From NCBI GenBank assembly GCA_001657325.1, contig LWRO01000005.1, forward strand, positions 1 through 64,000: 64,000 nucleotides of DNA, given 5' to 3'. Each line of letters begins with the position of its first letter. The stretch's first letter is position 1. This stretch comes from Geitlerinema sp. BBD 1991-9 (lineage in GTDB: Bacteria > Cyanobacteriota > Cyanobacteriia > Cyanobacteriales > Geitlerinemataceae). The notes under the pieces were generated by a model. It saw only the letters and a list, made by a program, of their open reading frames with translations, had not been told where the DNA came from and ran no database searches. The position numbers and the translations under genes were made by a program. Below are positions 27,492 through 38,439 of this stretch, in pieces.

Positions 27492-27680
27492 TTATTTCGT
27501 TTCCTTGTGGACGGTGTGCGTGTTGCAGTAGGGACAGTATTTTTTGAGTTCCATCCGTCCCGTGGTATTGCGGCGATTTTTTTGGGTCGTGTAGCGAGAC
27601 ACGCCTTTCGATCGCTTGTTGGTATTAGTGCGACACTCCGTGCATTCGAGAGTCACGACGATACGAACGCCCTTGGCCAT
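27492..27680 (-). CDS. rpmG: 50S ribosomal protein L33
   Basis: 62 aa. It has two CxxC-type pairs (CTEC and CPYC), so this is the zinc-binding form of L33, and the typical [24 protein letters not shown] block. First gene of the rpmG-rpsR-RNase cluster. Confidence 0.98.
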   Translation of the reverse strand: MAKGVRIVVTLECTECRTNTNKRSKGVSRYTTQKNRRNTTGRMELKKYCPYCNTHTVHKETK

Positions 27681-27727
27681 AGTGAGTTTAGATCTTTCGC
27701 AGTGAGAACAAATTCAGACGCGATCGT

Positions 27728-28285
27728 CTATTGTTTCATATTTTGCCGGATAAGAGCAACCCATTTTTTGACTTTGAGATCGAGTGAATAGCCTCTTCGC
27801 GTTGCCACGACGAGGGTTTGAGCGATTCGATCGTGGAAAGCCGAGGGGTCGAGGGGGTCGAACCAAGCAATTCCGACATCGACAGCGAGGGGAAGAAATA
27901 ACAGCAGGTAAAAGGCGTTACGGGAATCGAGGCTGAAGATTCCTGAAGCGAGGGTGAAGAATCCCGTCAACGCCCAAAACGCGCACAAGCCGGAGATCGC
28001 TTCTCGTTTGAGGAGTTCGACGAGGCCGGGGGTACGATTGTATCGGTTTTCGATGACGCGCATATCGAGCGCCCAACGGCCGGGACTCTGGCCGTAGTTG
28101 GAAGCCGTAACGACGACGCGCATCGACAGCCACGCGAGGGCAAAAGCAACAAACTGGGCGAAACCGTTCGTTCCTCCCAGCATCGCACAGAGAAACCACG
28201 CGATCGCGCTATCGATTCCGAACGCGCAGCCTCTACGCCAGAGAGGGACTCGAGGAATGCGGAGATAAGTCGGATCGTTATCCAT
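27728..28285 (-). CDS. RDD-family membrane protein
   Basis: A 185-aa protein with an RDD domain: the conserved Arg and Asp in RRGCAFGIDSAI, about four membrane helices, and GQSPGRWALDMRV typical of the family. The ATG at 28285 is chosen over an adjacent in-frame TTG. Function of this family is poorly defined (some members are Na+/H+ antiporters). It lies 47 bp upstream of rpmG in the same orientation and could share its transcript. Confidence 0.85.
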   Translation of the reverse strand: MDNDPTYLRIPRVPLWRRGCAFGIDSAIAWFLCAMLGGTNGFAQFVAFALAWLSMRVVVTASNYGQSPGRWALDMRVIENRYNRTPGLVELLKREAISGLCAFWALTGFFTLASGIFSLDSRNAFYLLLFLPLAVDVGIAWFDPLDPSAFHDRIAQTLVVATRRGYSLDLKVKKWVALIRQNMKQ

Positions 28286-28400
28286 CAACGGGGGTGAGAG
28301 TTGCCTGCATCCTTAATAGTGCCACGTTGTCAGGGCGCGAACACGATCGCCAAGAAACAAGCTCCATCGTGTACATCTTCGCAGAAAGTAGGAAGGAGTT

Positions 28401-28814
28401 ATGCGTTACATAGAGTGGATATTAGACACTGAGGATGGTTTAGATGCTTATGACCCTTTAGGCAAGATAGTTATCCTGGGTGATGAAGGAAATATAGAAG
28501 AAAAAAGTACTTACCTCGATGCTTTTTTTGAAGCACTTGCAGAAGGCACTAAATGCATTAAACCAGGCAAAATAGTAACAATAGATTCTTGGGTTGAACC
28601 TGATGATATCATCTTCGATCGTACCTCTGACAGACTCGTTATCAGCTATGGTAATTGGAGAGCAAACATACTAGACAGAGTAAGGTTCTTAAACGATCTT
28701 CGACAAGCTATTCAAGAATTAGTCGAGCAAATAGATGAACTCGCTTCACAGGAAGGCCAAGAAAAGAGAAAACTCACAAAGTTGCGAAATTTCCTTGACG
28801 AGACACTTGACTAA
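28401..28814 (+). CDS. small acidic protein, candidate immunity protein
   Basis: 137 aa, not recognised by family. It is strongly acidic, with no membrane helix or signal peptide, a predicted alpha/beta N-terminal part and a helical C-terminus (LNDLRQAIQELVEQIDELAS). A strong AAGGAG ribosome-binding site precedes the ATG. Codon use is AT-rich compared with neighbours, suggesting transfer. Its TAA is followed at once, in the same frame, by the remains of a toxin-like coding sequence, and then by another small gene. Small acidic proteins beside toxin fragments are often immunity proteins; this is an inference. Confidence 0.6.
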   Translation: MRYIEWILDTEDGLDAYDPLGKIVILGDEGNIEEKSTYLDAFFEALAEGTKCIKPGKIVTIDSWVEPDDIIFDRTSDRLVISYGNWRANILDRVRFLNDLRQAIQELVEQIDELASQEGQEKRKLTKLRNFLDETLD

Positions 28815-29298
28815 GTAGTCAGGATTGGGAGACTGACCGATGGGGATTGGAATTATACGGACGTTTTCAATCTTTTAGGGCTTGTGCCGTTTGCGGTTCC
28901 AGCCATTATTTCGGCTCAGAAGTCTCTGGTGACATTTCGGGCAGTCAGGGCGGCGAATGTAGCGGATGAGGTTGCTGAGAGTGCTGATGATATTATTCGT
29001 TCTTCTGAGGCGACGGAAGTTGATGTTGCAGGCACAAGCAATGGGATATTCTGTTCAGGTGCTGACCTGCTAGATTACAAAAGCTTGGTGCGTTACGCGG
29101 AAATTTCATCAACTGGATTTCAAACCCATTTTTCATCCGCGTAACACACCCTACCATTGCTTCTGTACTGGCGCTCTAGTGCGAAGGTATGGAAATGCAC
29201 GCGAAATCTGTTTTGCACGAGGACAACGTAACTTTGAAGCAGAGAGAGAAATTCTTAAACTCATGGAAAAGCACTGTCAGGAGATCTTAAAAAAATAA
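28815..29298 (+). pseudogene. orphan C-terminal fragment of a polymorphic toxin-like protein, split by a MITE
   Basis: No start codon of its own is obvious. The frame reads RLTDGDWNYTDVFNLLGL, then VPFAVPAIISAQKSLVTF, to CSGADL, where a CTAG-ended repeat (29070-29179) interrupts it. Deleting the repeat and one CTAG restores one frame: ADLLVRRYGNAREICFARGQ, ending EKHCQEILKK and a TAA at 29296-29298. The DWNYTDVFNL...VPFAVPA hydrophobic stretch resembles pre-toxin linkers of large secreted toxins (my judgement). The fragment is therefore a displaced toxin tail, first orphaned and then broken by transposition. Toxin activity is not identifiable. Confidence 0.6.
29070..29179 (-). repeat. CTAG-ended MITE-like element, copy B
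   Basis: A 110-bp element in the opposite orientation to copy A, bounded by CTAG at both ends. It carries GGTGCGTTACGCGGAAATTT and TCCGCGTAACACACCC as inverted arms and ends TTCTGTACTGGCGCTCTAG. Excision leaving one CTAG joins the flanking coding frames, which shows that it is an insertion and that CTAG (or its central TA) was duplicated. Confidence 0.85.
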
Positions 29299-29495
29299 TG
29301 AATAAAAGCTTTCTTCAAGATAAAGAGTTTGAAAGTCGCAAGACATATCAACTTATTAAAATGCTAAATAATACAGAAGTTTTGAATGATAGAATAAAAC
29401 ACTTCTGGTCTTATATCTCTAATAAAACCAGACTACATCCGACTTCCAAAGAATGGCATCCATCAGGTGAATTTGAATCAGCGACAATTTATTGA
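29298..29495 (+). CDS. small protein coupled to the toxin fragment, possible immunity remnant
   Basis: 65 aa, not recognised. Its ATG overlaps the TAA of the upstream toxin-like frame (TAATG), a sign of translational coupling, and AGGAG lies 13 bases before the start. Codon use is AT-rich, like the rest of this island. Position directly after a toxin tail suggests an immunity gene, perhaps truncated, because 65 residues is short for such proteins. Confidence 0.45.
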   Translation: MNKSFLQDKEFESRKTYQLIKMLNNTEVLNDRIKHFWSYISNKTRLHPTSKEWHPSGEFESATIY

Positions 29496-29893
29496 ATCAT
29501 GAATATTTTCTTGCGTTTATTTTAAAATAATACAACATTATTATCGATAAAATTTATTCACTTTACTCAATTATTTTTAAAATAAGTATTAATCCAGACA
29601 AGAGGATGTCTAAGAAGTAGTAGATACTGCCTTTAAAATCTTACATCCCAATAACACAAAATTAGGGCTTGTCTCTTTTGGGTTGACAGGTCAATGTCCG
29701 ATCGAGGTAGCCGATCGAACTTCTCAGACATTCTCTAATTCAAAAAGTGTCAAAACACGGAAATCCAAGAATATTTTACCAAAGTTCAACTTTTGAATGA
29801 AAAATTACGATTTCCAGGGTGACGATTGGTTTGGAATCTACCTCTACTACAATTGACGTAACACCCTCAAACTTGGGGTGAGGAGAACTAATC
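29496..29893. other. AT-rich intergenic region upstream of the porin
   Basis: 398 bp with no gene. The left part is very AT-rich and contains a TATTTTAAAATA palindrome near 29518-29531. The right part should hold the porin promoter; the porin ATG is preceded by AGGAG at 29881-29885, eight bases upstream. Confidence 0.45.
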
Positions 29894-31561
29894 ATGTCTA
29901 AACTTTTCTTAATTTTCTCAATCGTACCTTCTGCGATCGTGACGACTGCTCTGCTAACTGTATTACCCGCTAACGCTGAAGAACAAACAACTTCCATTAC
30001 CCTGAAAACAAACCTCGACGTTACAGCCACCAAAGGCCTTCGCGGAAATGCTCCGCCAACTGAAGTCCAACTGGCACAAGTGACCTCCGTATCGCAACTG
30101 TCTGACGTGCAACCGACAGACTGGGCGTTCCAAGCTTTACAATCTCTCGTCGAACGCTACGGTTGTATCGCCGGATATCCTGACGGAACCTATCGTGGGA
30201 ACAACTTTTTAACTCGCTACGAATTTGCGGCCGGGTTGAATGCCTGTCTCGATCGGATCGTCGCTCTCATCGGTGGGGGAGACACGATCGATCCTGAAGA
30301 TTTAGCGACACTTCGCCGCCTCCAAGAAGAATTTGCGGCCGAACTCGCTGCCCTGCGGGGGCGGGTGGATCGTTTGGAAGCGAGGGTGGCAGAACTCGAA
30401 GCCAACCAGTTTTCGACGACGACTAAGTTAAACGGGGAAGTCATCTTCTCGATCGCCAACGCTTTTGGTGCAGACGAGGGCAACGAAGAAACCGTATTCC
30501 AAAACCGCGTTCGTCTCGACTTCGTCACCAGTTTTACCGGGGAAGACCGTCTGTTAACTCGTCTACAATCGGGCAGTAGCATTCCGTTCGGTATTAACGG
30601 TAATAATAACGGCCTCGATTTCGGCGCGTCGGCGGAGGGGGTTCTCGCCGCTCAAGTCTTCGGCGATTCGAGCAACTCGGTCAATATATACACGCTGGCG
30701 TATTCGTTTCCCATCGATGACGGCTTAGACATCACGATCGCGGCCAATGGCGTGCGCTTTGCCGACTTTACCCCCACACTCAATCCTTATTTCGACGATG
30801 ATGATGGCGGGAACGGGGCGCTCAGTGCTTTCGGCCAGCACAACCCGATCTATCGTCTCGGCGGCGGTGCAGGTCTCGGTCTGAATTTCCACTTCGGCGA
30901 TCTGTTGCAGTTCACAGCCGGGTACTTAGCGGGAGAAGCCAGTAGCCCTTTGACGGGTGACGGTCTGTTCAACGGTGACTTTGCAGCGCTAGGACAGTTG
31001 ACGTTTACACCCAACGACGACATCGGGATCGCCTTCACGTATAACTATGGATACTTTGGTGAGGGGAACTTCGCGTTTAACAACGGCGATGCCTCTGGGT
31101 TTGACAATACTGGTATTGGGTTTACGGGAACAGCTTTAGTCAACGGTATCGGTGCGACGAATCCGATTACCAGCCATTCGTTCGGAGCAGAGTTGTCTTG
31201 GGCTATTTCAAACGGACTGCACGTCAGCGCTTGGGGGGGTTATACGGATATCGAGTTGCGCGATGACGATCTCGATGGTGAAATCTGGAACTGGGCGTTA
31301 GGGCTAGCGTTCCCGAATTTGCTGTTACCGGGGAACCTCGGGGGCATCGTCGTGGGATCTCAGCCTTATTTGGGAGGTTTAGAGGACAACAACCGTTTCT
31401 TCGATAACGAGGTGCCGTGGCACGTGGAGGGCTTTTATCGGCTGCAAGTCAGCGACAATCTTTCGATTACGCCGGGATTTGTGTGGCTGGTGAATCCCAA
31501 TCAGGATGCGGATAACGACGGTGCGGTTATCGGGACGTTGCGCGGAACGTTTACGTTCTAG
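29894..31561 (+). CDS. cyanobacterial outer-membrane porin with SLH domain (iron-uptake porin family)
   Basis: 555 aa. A signal peptide (~1-29, ending ANA) is followed by a linker and an SLH domain (~70-125: VQPTDWAFQALQSLVERYGCIAGYPDG and LTRYEFAAGLNACLDRI) that anchors to the peptidoglycan-linked layer. A coiled coil follows (~135-175, AALRGRVDRLEARVAELE), then an OprB-like beta-barrel to the C-terminus, ending in Phe as outer-membrane proteins do. This architecture is the major cyanobacterial porin class implicated in permeation of inorganic ions including iron. A terminator-like hairpin lies downstream. Confidence 0.93.
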   Translation: MSKLFLIFSIVPSAIVTTALLTVLPANAEEQTTSITLKTNLDVTATKGLRGNAPPTEVQLAQVTSVSQLSDVQPTDWAFQALQSLVERYGCIAGYPDGTYRGNNFLTRYEFAAGLNACLDRIVALIGGGDTIDPEDLATLRRLQEEFAAELAALRGRVDRLEARVAELEANQFSTTTKLNGEVIFSIANAFGADEGNEETVFQNRVRLDFVTSFTGEDRLLTRLQSGSSIPFGINGNNNGLDFGASAEGVLAAQVFGDSSNSVNIYTLAYSFPIDDGLDITIAANGVRFADFTPTLNPYFDDDDGGNGALSAFGQHNPIYRLGGGAGLGLNFHFGDLLQFTAGYLAGEASSPLTGDGLFNGDFAALGQLTFTPNDDIGIAFTYNYGYFGEGNFAFNNGDASGFDNTGIGFTGTALVNGIGATNPITSHSFGAELSWAISNGLHVSAWGGYTDIELRDDDLDGEIWNWALGLAFPNLLLPGNLGGIVVGSQPYLGGLEDNNRFFDNEVPWHVEGFYRLQVSDNLSITPGFVWLVNPNQDADNDGAVIGTLRGTFTF

Positions 31562-31590
31562 GCCGTTTCAAAAAACCTCGATCGAAGTTG

Positions 31591-31625
31591 GGGAGAGGCA
31601 TCGGGCGCGGTGTCTCTCCCTGTTT
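31591..31625 (+). terminator. probable terminator after the porin gene
   Basis: A hairpin with stem GGGAGAG / CTCTCCC (extendable by a few pairs) followed by TGTTTT, 30 bp downstream of the porin stop codon. Confidence 0.7.
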
Positions 31626-31791
31626 TCATGCGATCGCGATCGCACAAACGAAGGTGAAACTATCACGGGGACACTGACGAAACTGTCACAGGAAAAAGGG
31701 GAGGAGAATCAGTCGATCGAACGTCTGAGATCGTCGCAGGGTAAGGAAATCAGCGAAATAATAAAGTCGTCACAGCGTTAAGGTGCATGGG

Positions 31792-32061
31792 ATGAATTGT
31801 CCTCAATCAACAGATTCGAGAAGGTTTCCGAACGGCAATTGTACTGCCCTGTGCTTCGAGCTACGCACGCGACTGCAAACGGTGTTGTGGTCAGCCGAGC
31901 TGCTTGAAATGCGTTTGGGATATCAAGCTGCACTACCCAACAGTCGGGTTTACGTACAGTCTCAGGTTCGACAGATCCGCGAGGCTGTAGAACAAACCTG
32001 TGCGTTACTCGAGACGACTGCGGTGGAAACCCAGACTCGAACTTCGTCAGACAATCCGTGA
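31792..32061 (+). CDS. DHp-like mini-protein A (HisKA fold without phosphoacceptor His)
   Basis: 89 aa from the ATG at 31792; an in-frame GTG lies 9 bases upstream. The core FELRTRLQTVLWSAELLEM followed by a second helix (QVRQIREAVEQTCALLE) matches the two-helix dimerisation/phosphoacceptor region of histidine kinases, but the H-box His is replaced (FELRT where kinases have HEFRT). There is no ATPase domain. Two clear relatives are encoded nearby (32455-32709 and 37077-37352). A short AAGG lies about nine bases before the ATG. Function unknown; a dimerising decoy or adaptor is possible. Confidence 0.55.
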   Translation: MNCPQSTDSRRFPNGNCTALCFELRTRLQTVLWSAELLEMRLGYQAALPNSRVYVQSQVRQIREAVEQTCALLETTAVETQTRTSSDNP

Positions 32062-32085
32062 TTTCACGGGGATTTCGCCTAGGTT

Positions 32086-32331
32086 TCAAACGATTTTGTG
32101 GTTGAAACGAACTCGCCCCCGTGCGACGGCTCTCAACAGTCGATCGACGGCTCTCATTTCTTCTTCTGAGAGAGATCCGTTTAATACAGCAGCCATCAAG
32201 CCGTATCGATCGGAAATCGCGAGTTCTCCTGTATCGGCAACCGATGCAACGATTTCGGGAATTGCACCCGGTAGCAGTGTCACCTGTGGTACTCGTTCCA
32301 TGACTGCCCTATCGTGTTGTTCCACTTTCAC
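32086..32331 (-). CDS. conserved small protein of unknown function
   Basis: 81 aa from a GTG preceded by GGAGA; an ATG at 32301 is an alternative. The core VPQVTLLPGAIPEIVASVADTG, then DRYGLMAAVL...LSEEEMRAVDRLLRAVARG, looks like a compact helical protein that I have seen in other cyanobacteria without a function. It is divergent from DHp mini-protein B and convergent with mini-protein A. Confidence 0.6.
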   Translation of the reverse strand: MKVEQHDRAVMERVPQVTLLPGAIPEIVASVADTGELAISDRYGLMAAVLNGSLSEEEMRAVDRLLRAVARGRVRFNHKIV

Positions 32332-32454
32332 AAGTATTTCTCCGTAATTACACTTAAGCCTGAGTGATAAGATAAACATATATCCGTGATATCACTTATG
32401 GCAACTCTTCGACAAGACAAACTCAGTGACATCCAAGGAGTAATCAGGAATCCT

Positions 32455-32709
32455 ATGAGTGACTTTCGGTCTCGACAAAATACTCTGACCGCAGACTTTC
32501 CCTTTCTCGAGCGCTCTCACGAGTTTCGCGCCTCTCTCAACACGATTTTGATGTCCGTCGAACTCTTGGCTGACGAGGAGGGAGTCGAAGACGAGTCAGA
32601 ACGCCGCCATTATCTCGACTTCATTCGATCGGCGGCCGATCGAATGAACCAACTACTCGCCCAAGACACGAGAGCACCTTCCAAACAATCATCTCAACAC
32701 TCGGTTTAG
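32455..32709 (+). CDS. DHp-only mini-protein B (stand-alone HisKA domain)
   Basis: 84 aa from the ATG at 32455 (AAGGAG 14 bases upstream); in-frame starts at 32386 and 32398 are alternatives. The sequence SHEFRASLNTILMSVELL is a textbook histidine kinase H-box with its phosphoacceptor His, followed by the second DHp helix (FIRSAADRMNQLL). No sensor and no HATPase domain are present and the gene is closed by its own stop, with rph 75 bp downstream. The H-box is nearly identical to mini-protein C. It may be phosphorylated by another kinase or heterodimerise with one (inference). Confidence 0.65.
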   Translation: MSDFRSRQNTLTADFPFLERSHEFRASLNTILMSVELLADEEGVEDESERRHYLDFIRSAADRMNQLLAQDTRAPSKQSSQHSV

Positions 32710-32784
32710 CAGCTCGAGTCTGCGTCGCCGTTCTCGAGTGGATGTGGTAGCATGACCCCAGATTTTTTGAGAACTCCTTAACCT

Positions 32785-33510
32785 ATGCCCTGGCAACGTC
32801 CTGACGGTCGATCGAACGACCGCCTGCGCCCAGTTAGTTTCCAGAGAGATTTCACCTGCTTTGCCACCAGTTCGGTACTGGCTAGATGTGGTAACACCCA
32901 AGTCCTCTGTACAGTCACAGTCGAACCCGGCGTGCCTAAATTTCTTCAAAACAGCGGCCGGGGATGGCTGACCGCAGAATATCGAATGCTCCCGAGCGCC
33001 ACGCCTCAGCGCCAAGCTCGAGAACTCCTCAAGCTGTCCGGCCGAACTCAGGAAATCCAACGATTGATCGGTCGCAGCCTTCGAGCTGCCATCGATCTCG
33101 ATGCCCTGGGCGATCGAACCTTGATCGTCGATACTGACGTTCTCCAAGCCGATGCTGGAACTCGCACGACTGCGATTACAGGGGGATGGGTTGCCTTAGC
33201 CGAGGCGATCGACACACTCGTTCGCGACGGCGCTCTCCCCCAATCGCCTTTGCGCCATGGTGTTGCTGCTGTTTCGGTCGGTCTCATCGACGGTGAAGCC
33301 GTACTCGATTTGAACTACGAAGAAGATGTGGCAGCCGATGTCGATTTCAACGTCGTAATGACCGACGATTTACGAGCGATCGAAATTCAAGGAACGGCGG
33401 AAGCGGGGAGTTTCTCCCGCGAACAACTCAACGATTTACTCGATTTAGCGGAATTGGGGATTAAAGAATTGCTGGCGGTTCAGAAACAAGTCCTCGTAAA
33501 AAGCTCGTAG
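32785..33510 (+). CDS. rph: ribonuclease PH
   Basis: 241 aa, usual length. It trims tRNA 3' ends phosphorolytically. Family motifs: [55 protein letters not shown], and the phosphate-binding [16 protein letters not shown]-terminal helices ([21 protein letters not shown]) are complete. Confidence 0.96.
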   Translation: MPWQRPDGRSNDRLRPVSFQRDFTCFATSSVLARCGNTQVLCTVTVEPGVPKFLQNSGRGWLTAEYRMLPSATPQRQARELLKLSGRTQEIQRLIGRSLRAAIDLDALGDRTLIVDTDVLQADAGTRTTAITGGWVALAEAIDTLVRDGALPQSPLRHGVAAVSVGLIDGEAVLDLNYEEDVAADVDFNVVMTDDLRAIEIQGTAEAGSFSREQLNDLLDLAELGIKELLAVQKQVLVKSS

Positions 33511-33581
33511 ACGGCAAGCAACTGTTCGCTCTATGATAAACGCGAGAAATCTTATTAAGTTATCGATCGAAACTGTCACTA

Positions 33582-33731
33582 ATGAACGTTTTCCGTCAAA
33601 TTATCGCCCCAATTCTCATCGTTGTCGTATTCTTGCTGGCGTTGGTAGCAACGAGCGCCCGAATTTTCCTTCCCGAAGGATTGAGCGCTCCCGTATCGAT
33701 TGAAGCGCCGACGAACGCCTCTCCTTCTTAA
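33582..33731 (+). CDS. 49-aa single-span membrane protein
   Basis: A short gene: MNVFRQIIAPILIVVVFLLA starts a protein with one membrane helix (~6-27) and a short outside tail rich in Pro/Ala/Ser. It lies between rph and the GNAT gene, 23 bp before the latter, same strand, and I believe similar small proteins occur in this position in other cyanobacteria. Function unknown. Confidence 0.6.
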   Translation: MNVFRQIIAPILIVVVFLLALVATSARIFLPEGLSAPVSIEAPTNASPS

Positions 33732-33754
33732 CCCGATCGTTCGAGTAGATCGCT

Positions 33755-34219
33755 TTGGCATTTCTCCCCGGATATCGATTACAAAAAGGAACGACGCTCG
33801 ATCGCGCGCGGCTACTCGAGTTCGCCCAGCGGACTTATCGCGAACTTTACCCCGAACGAGATTTCGCACATCTCGCCCAAACCGTCGAACAGTACTTTTC
33901 CAGTCAAACACCGCTGTGGTGGGTCGAAATTGACGATCCCGAAGTCGTAGGCGAACCCGTTGCCTGTCTTTGGCTCGGTAACGCCGTCGATCAACTCAGC
34001 GGACAGCGTCATGCTCACATCTTCCTCATCTACGTTGCTCCCGATCACCGACGCAAAGGGATCGCCTCCACTCTCGTCCATTACGCCGAACGTTGGGCGC
34101 GCAAGCGAGGGGACGGCCAAATGGGCTTACAGGTTTTCGCCGAGAATTCAGCGGCGATCGCGCTGTATGAAAAACTCGGCTATCGTCCCTTATCGTGGTG
34201 GATGATCAAGCCCTTTTAG
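33755..34219 (+). CDS. GNAT-family N-acetyltransferase
   Basis: 154 aa, start read as TTG. The acetyl-CoA binding motif is IYVAPDHRRKGIASTLVHYAE (R/Q-x-x-G-x-G/A type), followed by GLQVFAENSAAIALYEKLGYRPLSWWM, the typical end of the fold. Substrate unknown. Its 3' end has been duplicated downstream (34263-34489), leaving a decayed extra copy. It converges on crtB. Confidence 0.88.
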   Translation: MAFLPGYRLQKGTTLDRARLLEFAQRTYRELYPERDFAHLAQTVEQYFSSQTPLWWVEIDDPEVVGEPVACLWLGNAVDQLSGQRHAHIFLIYVAPDHRRKGIASTLVHYAERWARKRGDGQMGLQVFAENSAAIALYEKLGYRPLSWWMIKPF

Positions 34220-34460
34220 AACCGATTTGCTGCAACTACAAGGCCTGAGCGCGCAGCCACGCTAGGGGACGGTCTTAATGGGCTTGGGCTTACAGGTTTT
34301 CGCCGAGAATCCAGCGGCGATCGCACTGTACGAAAAACTCGGCTACCGTCCCTTATCGTGGTGGACGATCGAGCCCTTTTAGAACCGATCGACGACCGTC
34401 TCTCCCCCAATTGAGGAGACATCAAGCCCTTTTAGAACCGATTTGGGAACCGAGCTGCAA

Positions 34461-34489
<29 letters not shown>
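34110..34489. repeat. tandem duplication of the GNAT-crtB 3' junction
   Basis: Unit 1 (34110-34262) contains the last ~110 bp of the GNAT gene plus a stretch matching the end of crtB (CTGCAACTACAAGGCCTGAG, then CGCGCAGCCACGC). Unit 2 (34263-34489) repeats both: the GNAT tail GGGCTTACAGGTTTTCGCCG to AGCCCTTTTAGAACCGAT, and the crtB end, with an extra ~55-bp insert that itself repeats CATCAAGCCCTTTTAGAACC. The gap between the two stop codons is thus filled by gene-tail debris, not by a new gene. Confidence 0.85.
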
Positions 34490-37076
<2,587 letters not shown>

Positions 37077-37352
37077 ATGGACATAATGGAAAGCACCACG
37101 ATGGGAGAGACGCTCGTGCAACCGCCATCTAACTCACAAAATACCTCAAGCGAACTCAGAGCAAGGTTTTTCAGGCTCATGTCCCACGAATTTCGCACCT
37201 CGCTCAATACGATTTTGATGTCTGTCGAGTTACTCGAAACCAGCGACGAGCAGACCCCTGAGGAGCGCGAACACTATCACCAACAAATTCGCGTCGCCGC
37301 CCAGCATATGAGCAACCTCCTCAACGAGGCCTTAGACAATTTCAACCCCTGA
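37077..37352 (+). CDS. DHp-only mini-protein C (stand-alone HisKA domain)
   Basis: 91 aa from the ATG at 37077; an upstream GTG at 37065 is possible. FFRLMSHEFRTSLNTILMSV carries a complete H-box with the phosphoacceptor His, followed by a linker and the second helix (IRVAAQHMSNLLNEAL). No HATPase or sensor domain; the frame closes before the next gene. It shares an identical SLNTILMSVELL stretch with mini-protein B 4.6 kb away, so they are recent paralogues. Confidence 0.65.
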   Translation: MDIMESTTMGETLVQPPSNSQNTSSELRARFFRLMSHEFRTSLNTILMSVELLETSDEQTPEEREHYHQQIRVAAQHMSNLLNEALDNFNP

Positions 37353-37489
37353 CGCGCTCTGTGCGTATCTCGATCGACCAGCTATCGATCGATAGGGCGT
37401 TACAATATTCGATTTGTCCCGAAACTCTGCCGAGATGGGAGAAGGAAGATCGGTATTGCATTGATGTTGTCCAAAGCGTTGGAACTGCG

Positions 37490-37690
37490 ATGTCTAACCG
37501 ACCTTCATCACTCGAAGCTTCCCCAAAAATCCAACTCGATCGAACCGTTTCTCAAAACGAAACTTGGCAGCTATGGCGGCGAGAGTGCCAGCAAGCTTGG
37601 TTGGAAATGCAACAAAGCCTCGATTTCGTCAAAGATCGACACGAACCGGCCTCGCCCACCCAGGAAAAAAACACCTGTCCCCAAGATTAA
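37490..37690 (+). CDS. small hydrophilic protein, unknown
   Basis: 66 aa from the ATG at 37490; the frame is open further upstream to 37361. A Trp/Gln-rich helical core (ETWQLWRRECQQAWLEMQQS) is followed by a polar tail. Not recognised. It lies downstream of mini-protein C and its stop overlaps the rsmG stop region by 4 bases. Real-gene status is moderate. Confidence 0.45.
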   Translation: MSNRPSSLEASPKIQLDRTVSQNETWQLWRRECQQAWLEMQQSLDFVKDRHEPASPTQEKNTCPQD

Positions 37691-38433
37691 CTCGTCCGTC
37701 GTAAATATATGCAGTGGCGAACGGACTGGGTTAGCGGAGTTTCAAATCGCTCTACGTCTACCAAGGTTCCCCTTAAATCTACCAAGGTCTTTTCCAGCTC
37801 CTCTCGTTCCTCCTCTGTCCAACGTCCGCGATACAAAACTGCCCAACCGCCAACTTTTAACCAAGGGAGAGTGTACCGCGCACAGGCCGAAGTCGCGCCC
37901 ACCGCTCGGACGACAGCCAAGTCACAAGAACCGCGATAGGGGGAGATCTGTCCTAATCGTTCCGCACGGCCGGTAACCGCTGTGACGTTGGCTAGACCCA
38001 GTTCAGTAATTAAATCCTTTAAAAACCGAATTTTCTTTTGCGTCGAATCTAACAACGTCACTTGCCAGGTGGGGTGAAGGATCGAAAGCGGTATTCCTGG
38101 AAAACCTGCCCCCGTTCCGACATCGACAACGCGACAAGATTGCGGTAGCTCGAAATCTGCACGCCTCGAAAACGCCACGACACCCCGTAGTGAATCCCAA
38201 AGGTGCTTTTCCCAAAAATCCTCGGGTTCCGTAATGCGCGTCAAGTTGAGCTGTCGGTTTCCGAGCAAAATGCCTTCGTAAAGCCGCTGTAGCTGCTCCC
38301 GTTGAAGGGAGGACAGTTCAGCCAACGCCAACGTTTCCCGCCATAGTGCTGCCCGATCGGGCAAAGTCGGTACACCGGTTGGGGCATCAGTCTTCTCCCC
38401 AGTCTTGAGTTTTCCGTTTCCCTTCTCCTCCAT
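37687..38433 (-). CDS. rsmG: 16S rRNA (guanine527-N7)-methyltransferase RsmG (GidB)
   Basis: 248 aa. SAM-binding motif VVDVGTGAGFPGIPLSIL and the RsmG-typical NLTRI...WEKHLWDSL (Asn-Leu-Thr and His-Asp-Ser). The N-terminal ~30 residues look poorly conserved, so the true start may lie slightly downstream. Six bp after the ssb stop; the two form an operon. Confidence 0.95.
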   Translation of the reverse strand: MEEKGNGKLKTGEKTDAPTGVPTLPDRAALWRETLALAELSSLQREQLQRLYEGILLGNRQLNLTRITEPEDFWEKHLWDSLRGVVAFSRRADFELPQSCRVVDVGTGAGFPGIPLSILHPTWQVTLLDSTQKKIRFLKDLITELGLANVTAVTGRAERLGQISPYRGSCDLAVVRAVGATSACARYTLPWLKVGGWAVLYRGRWTEEEREELEKTLVDLRGTLVDVERFETPLTQSVRHCIYLRRTS

Positions 38434-38439
38434 CGTCGT

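Noticed and set aside
31641-31652. Tandem GCGATCGC-type motifs as a regulatory site
   Set aside because: These are HIP1-like octamers, extremely frequent throughout cyanobacterial genomes, and not specific regulation.
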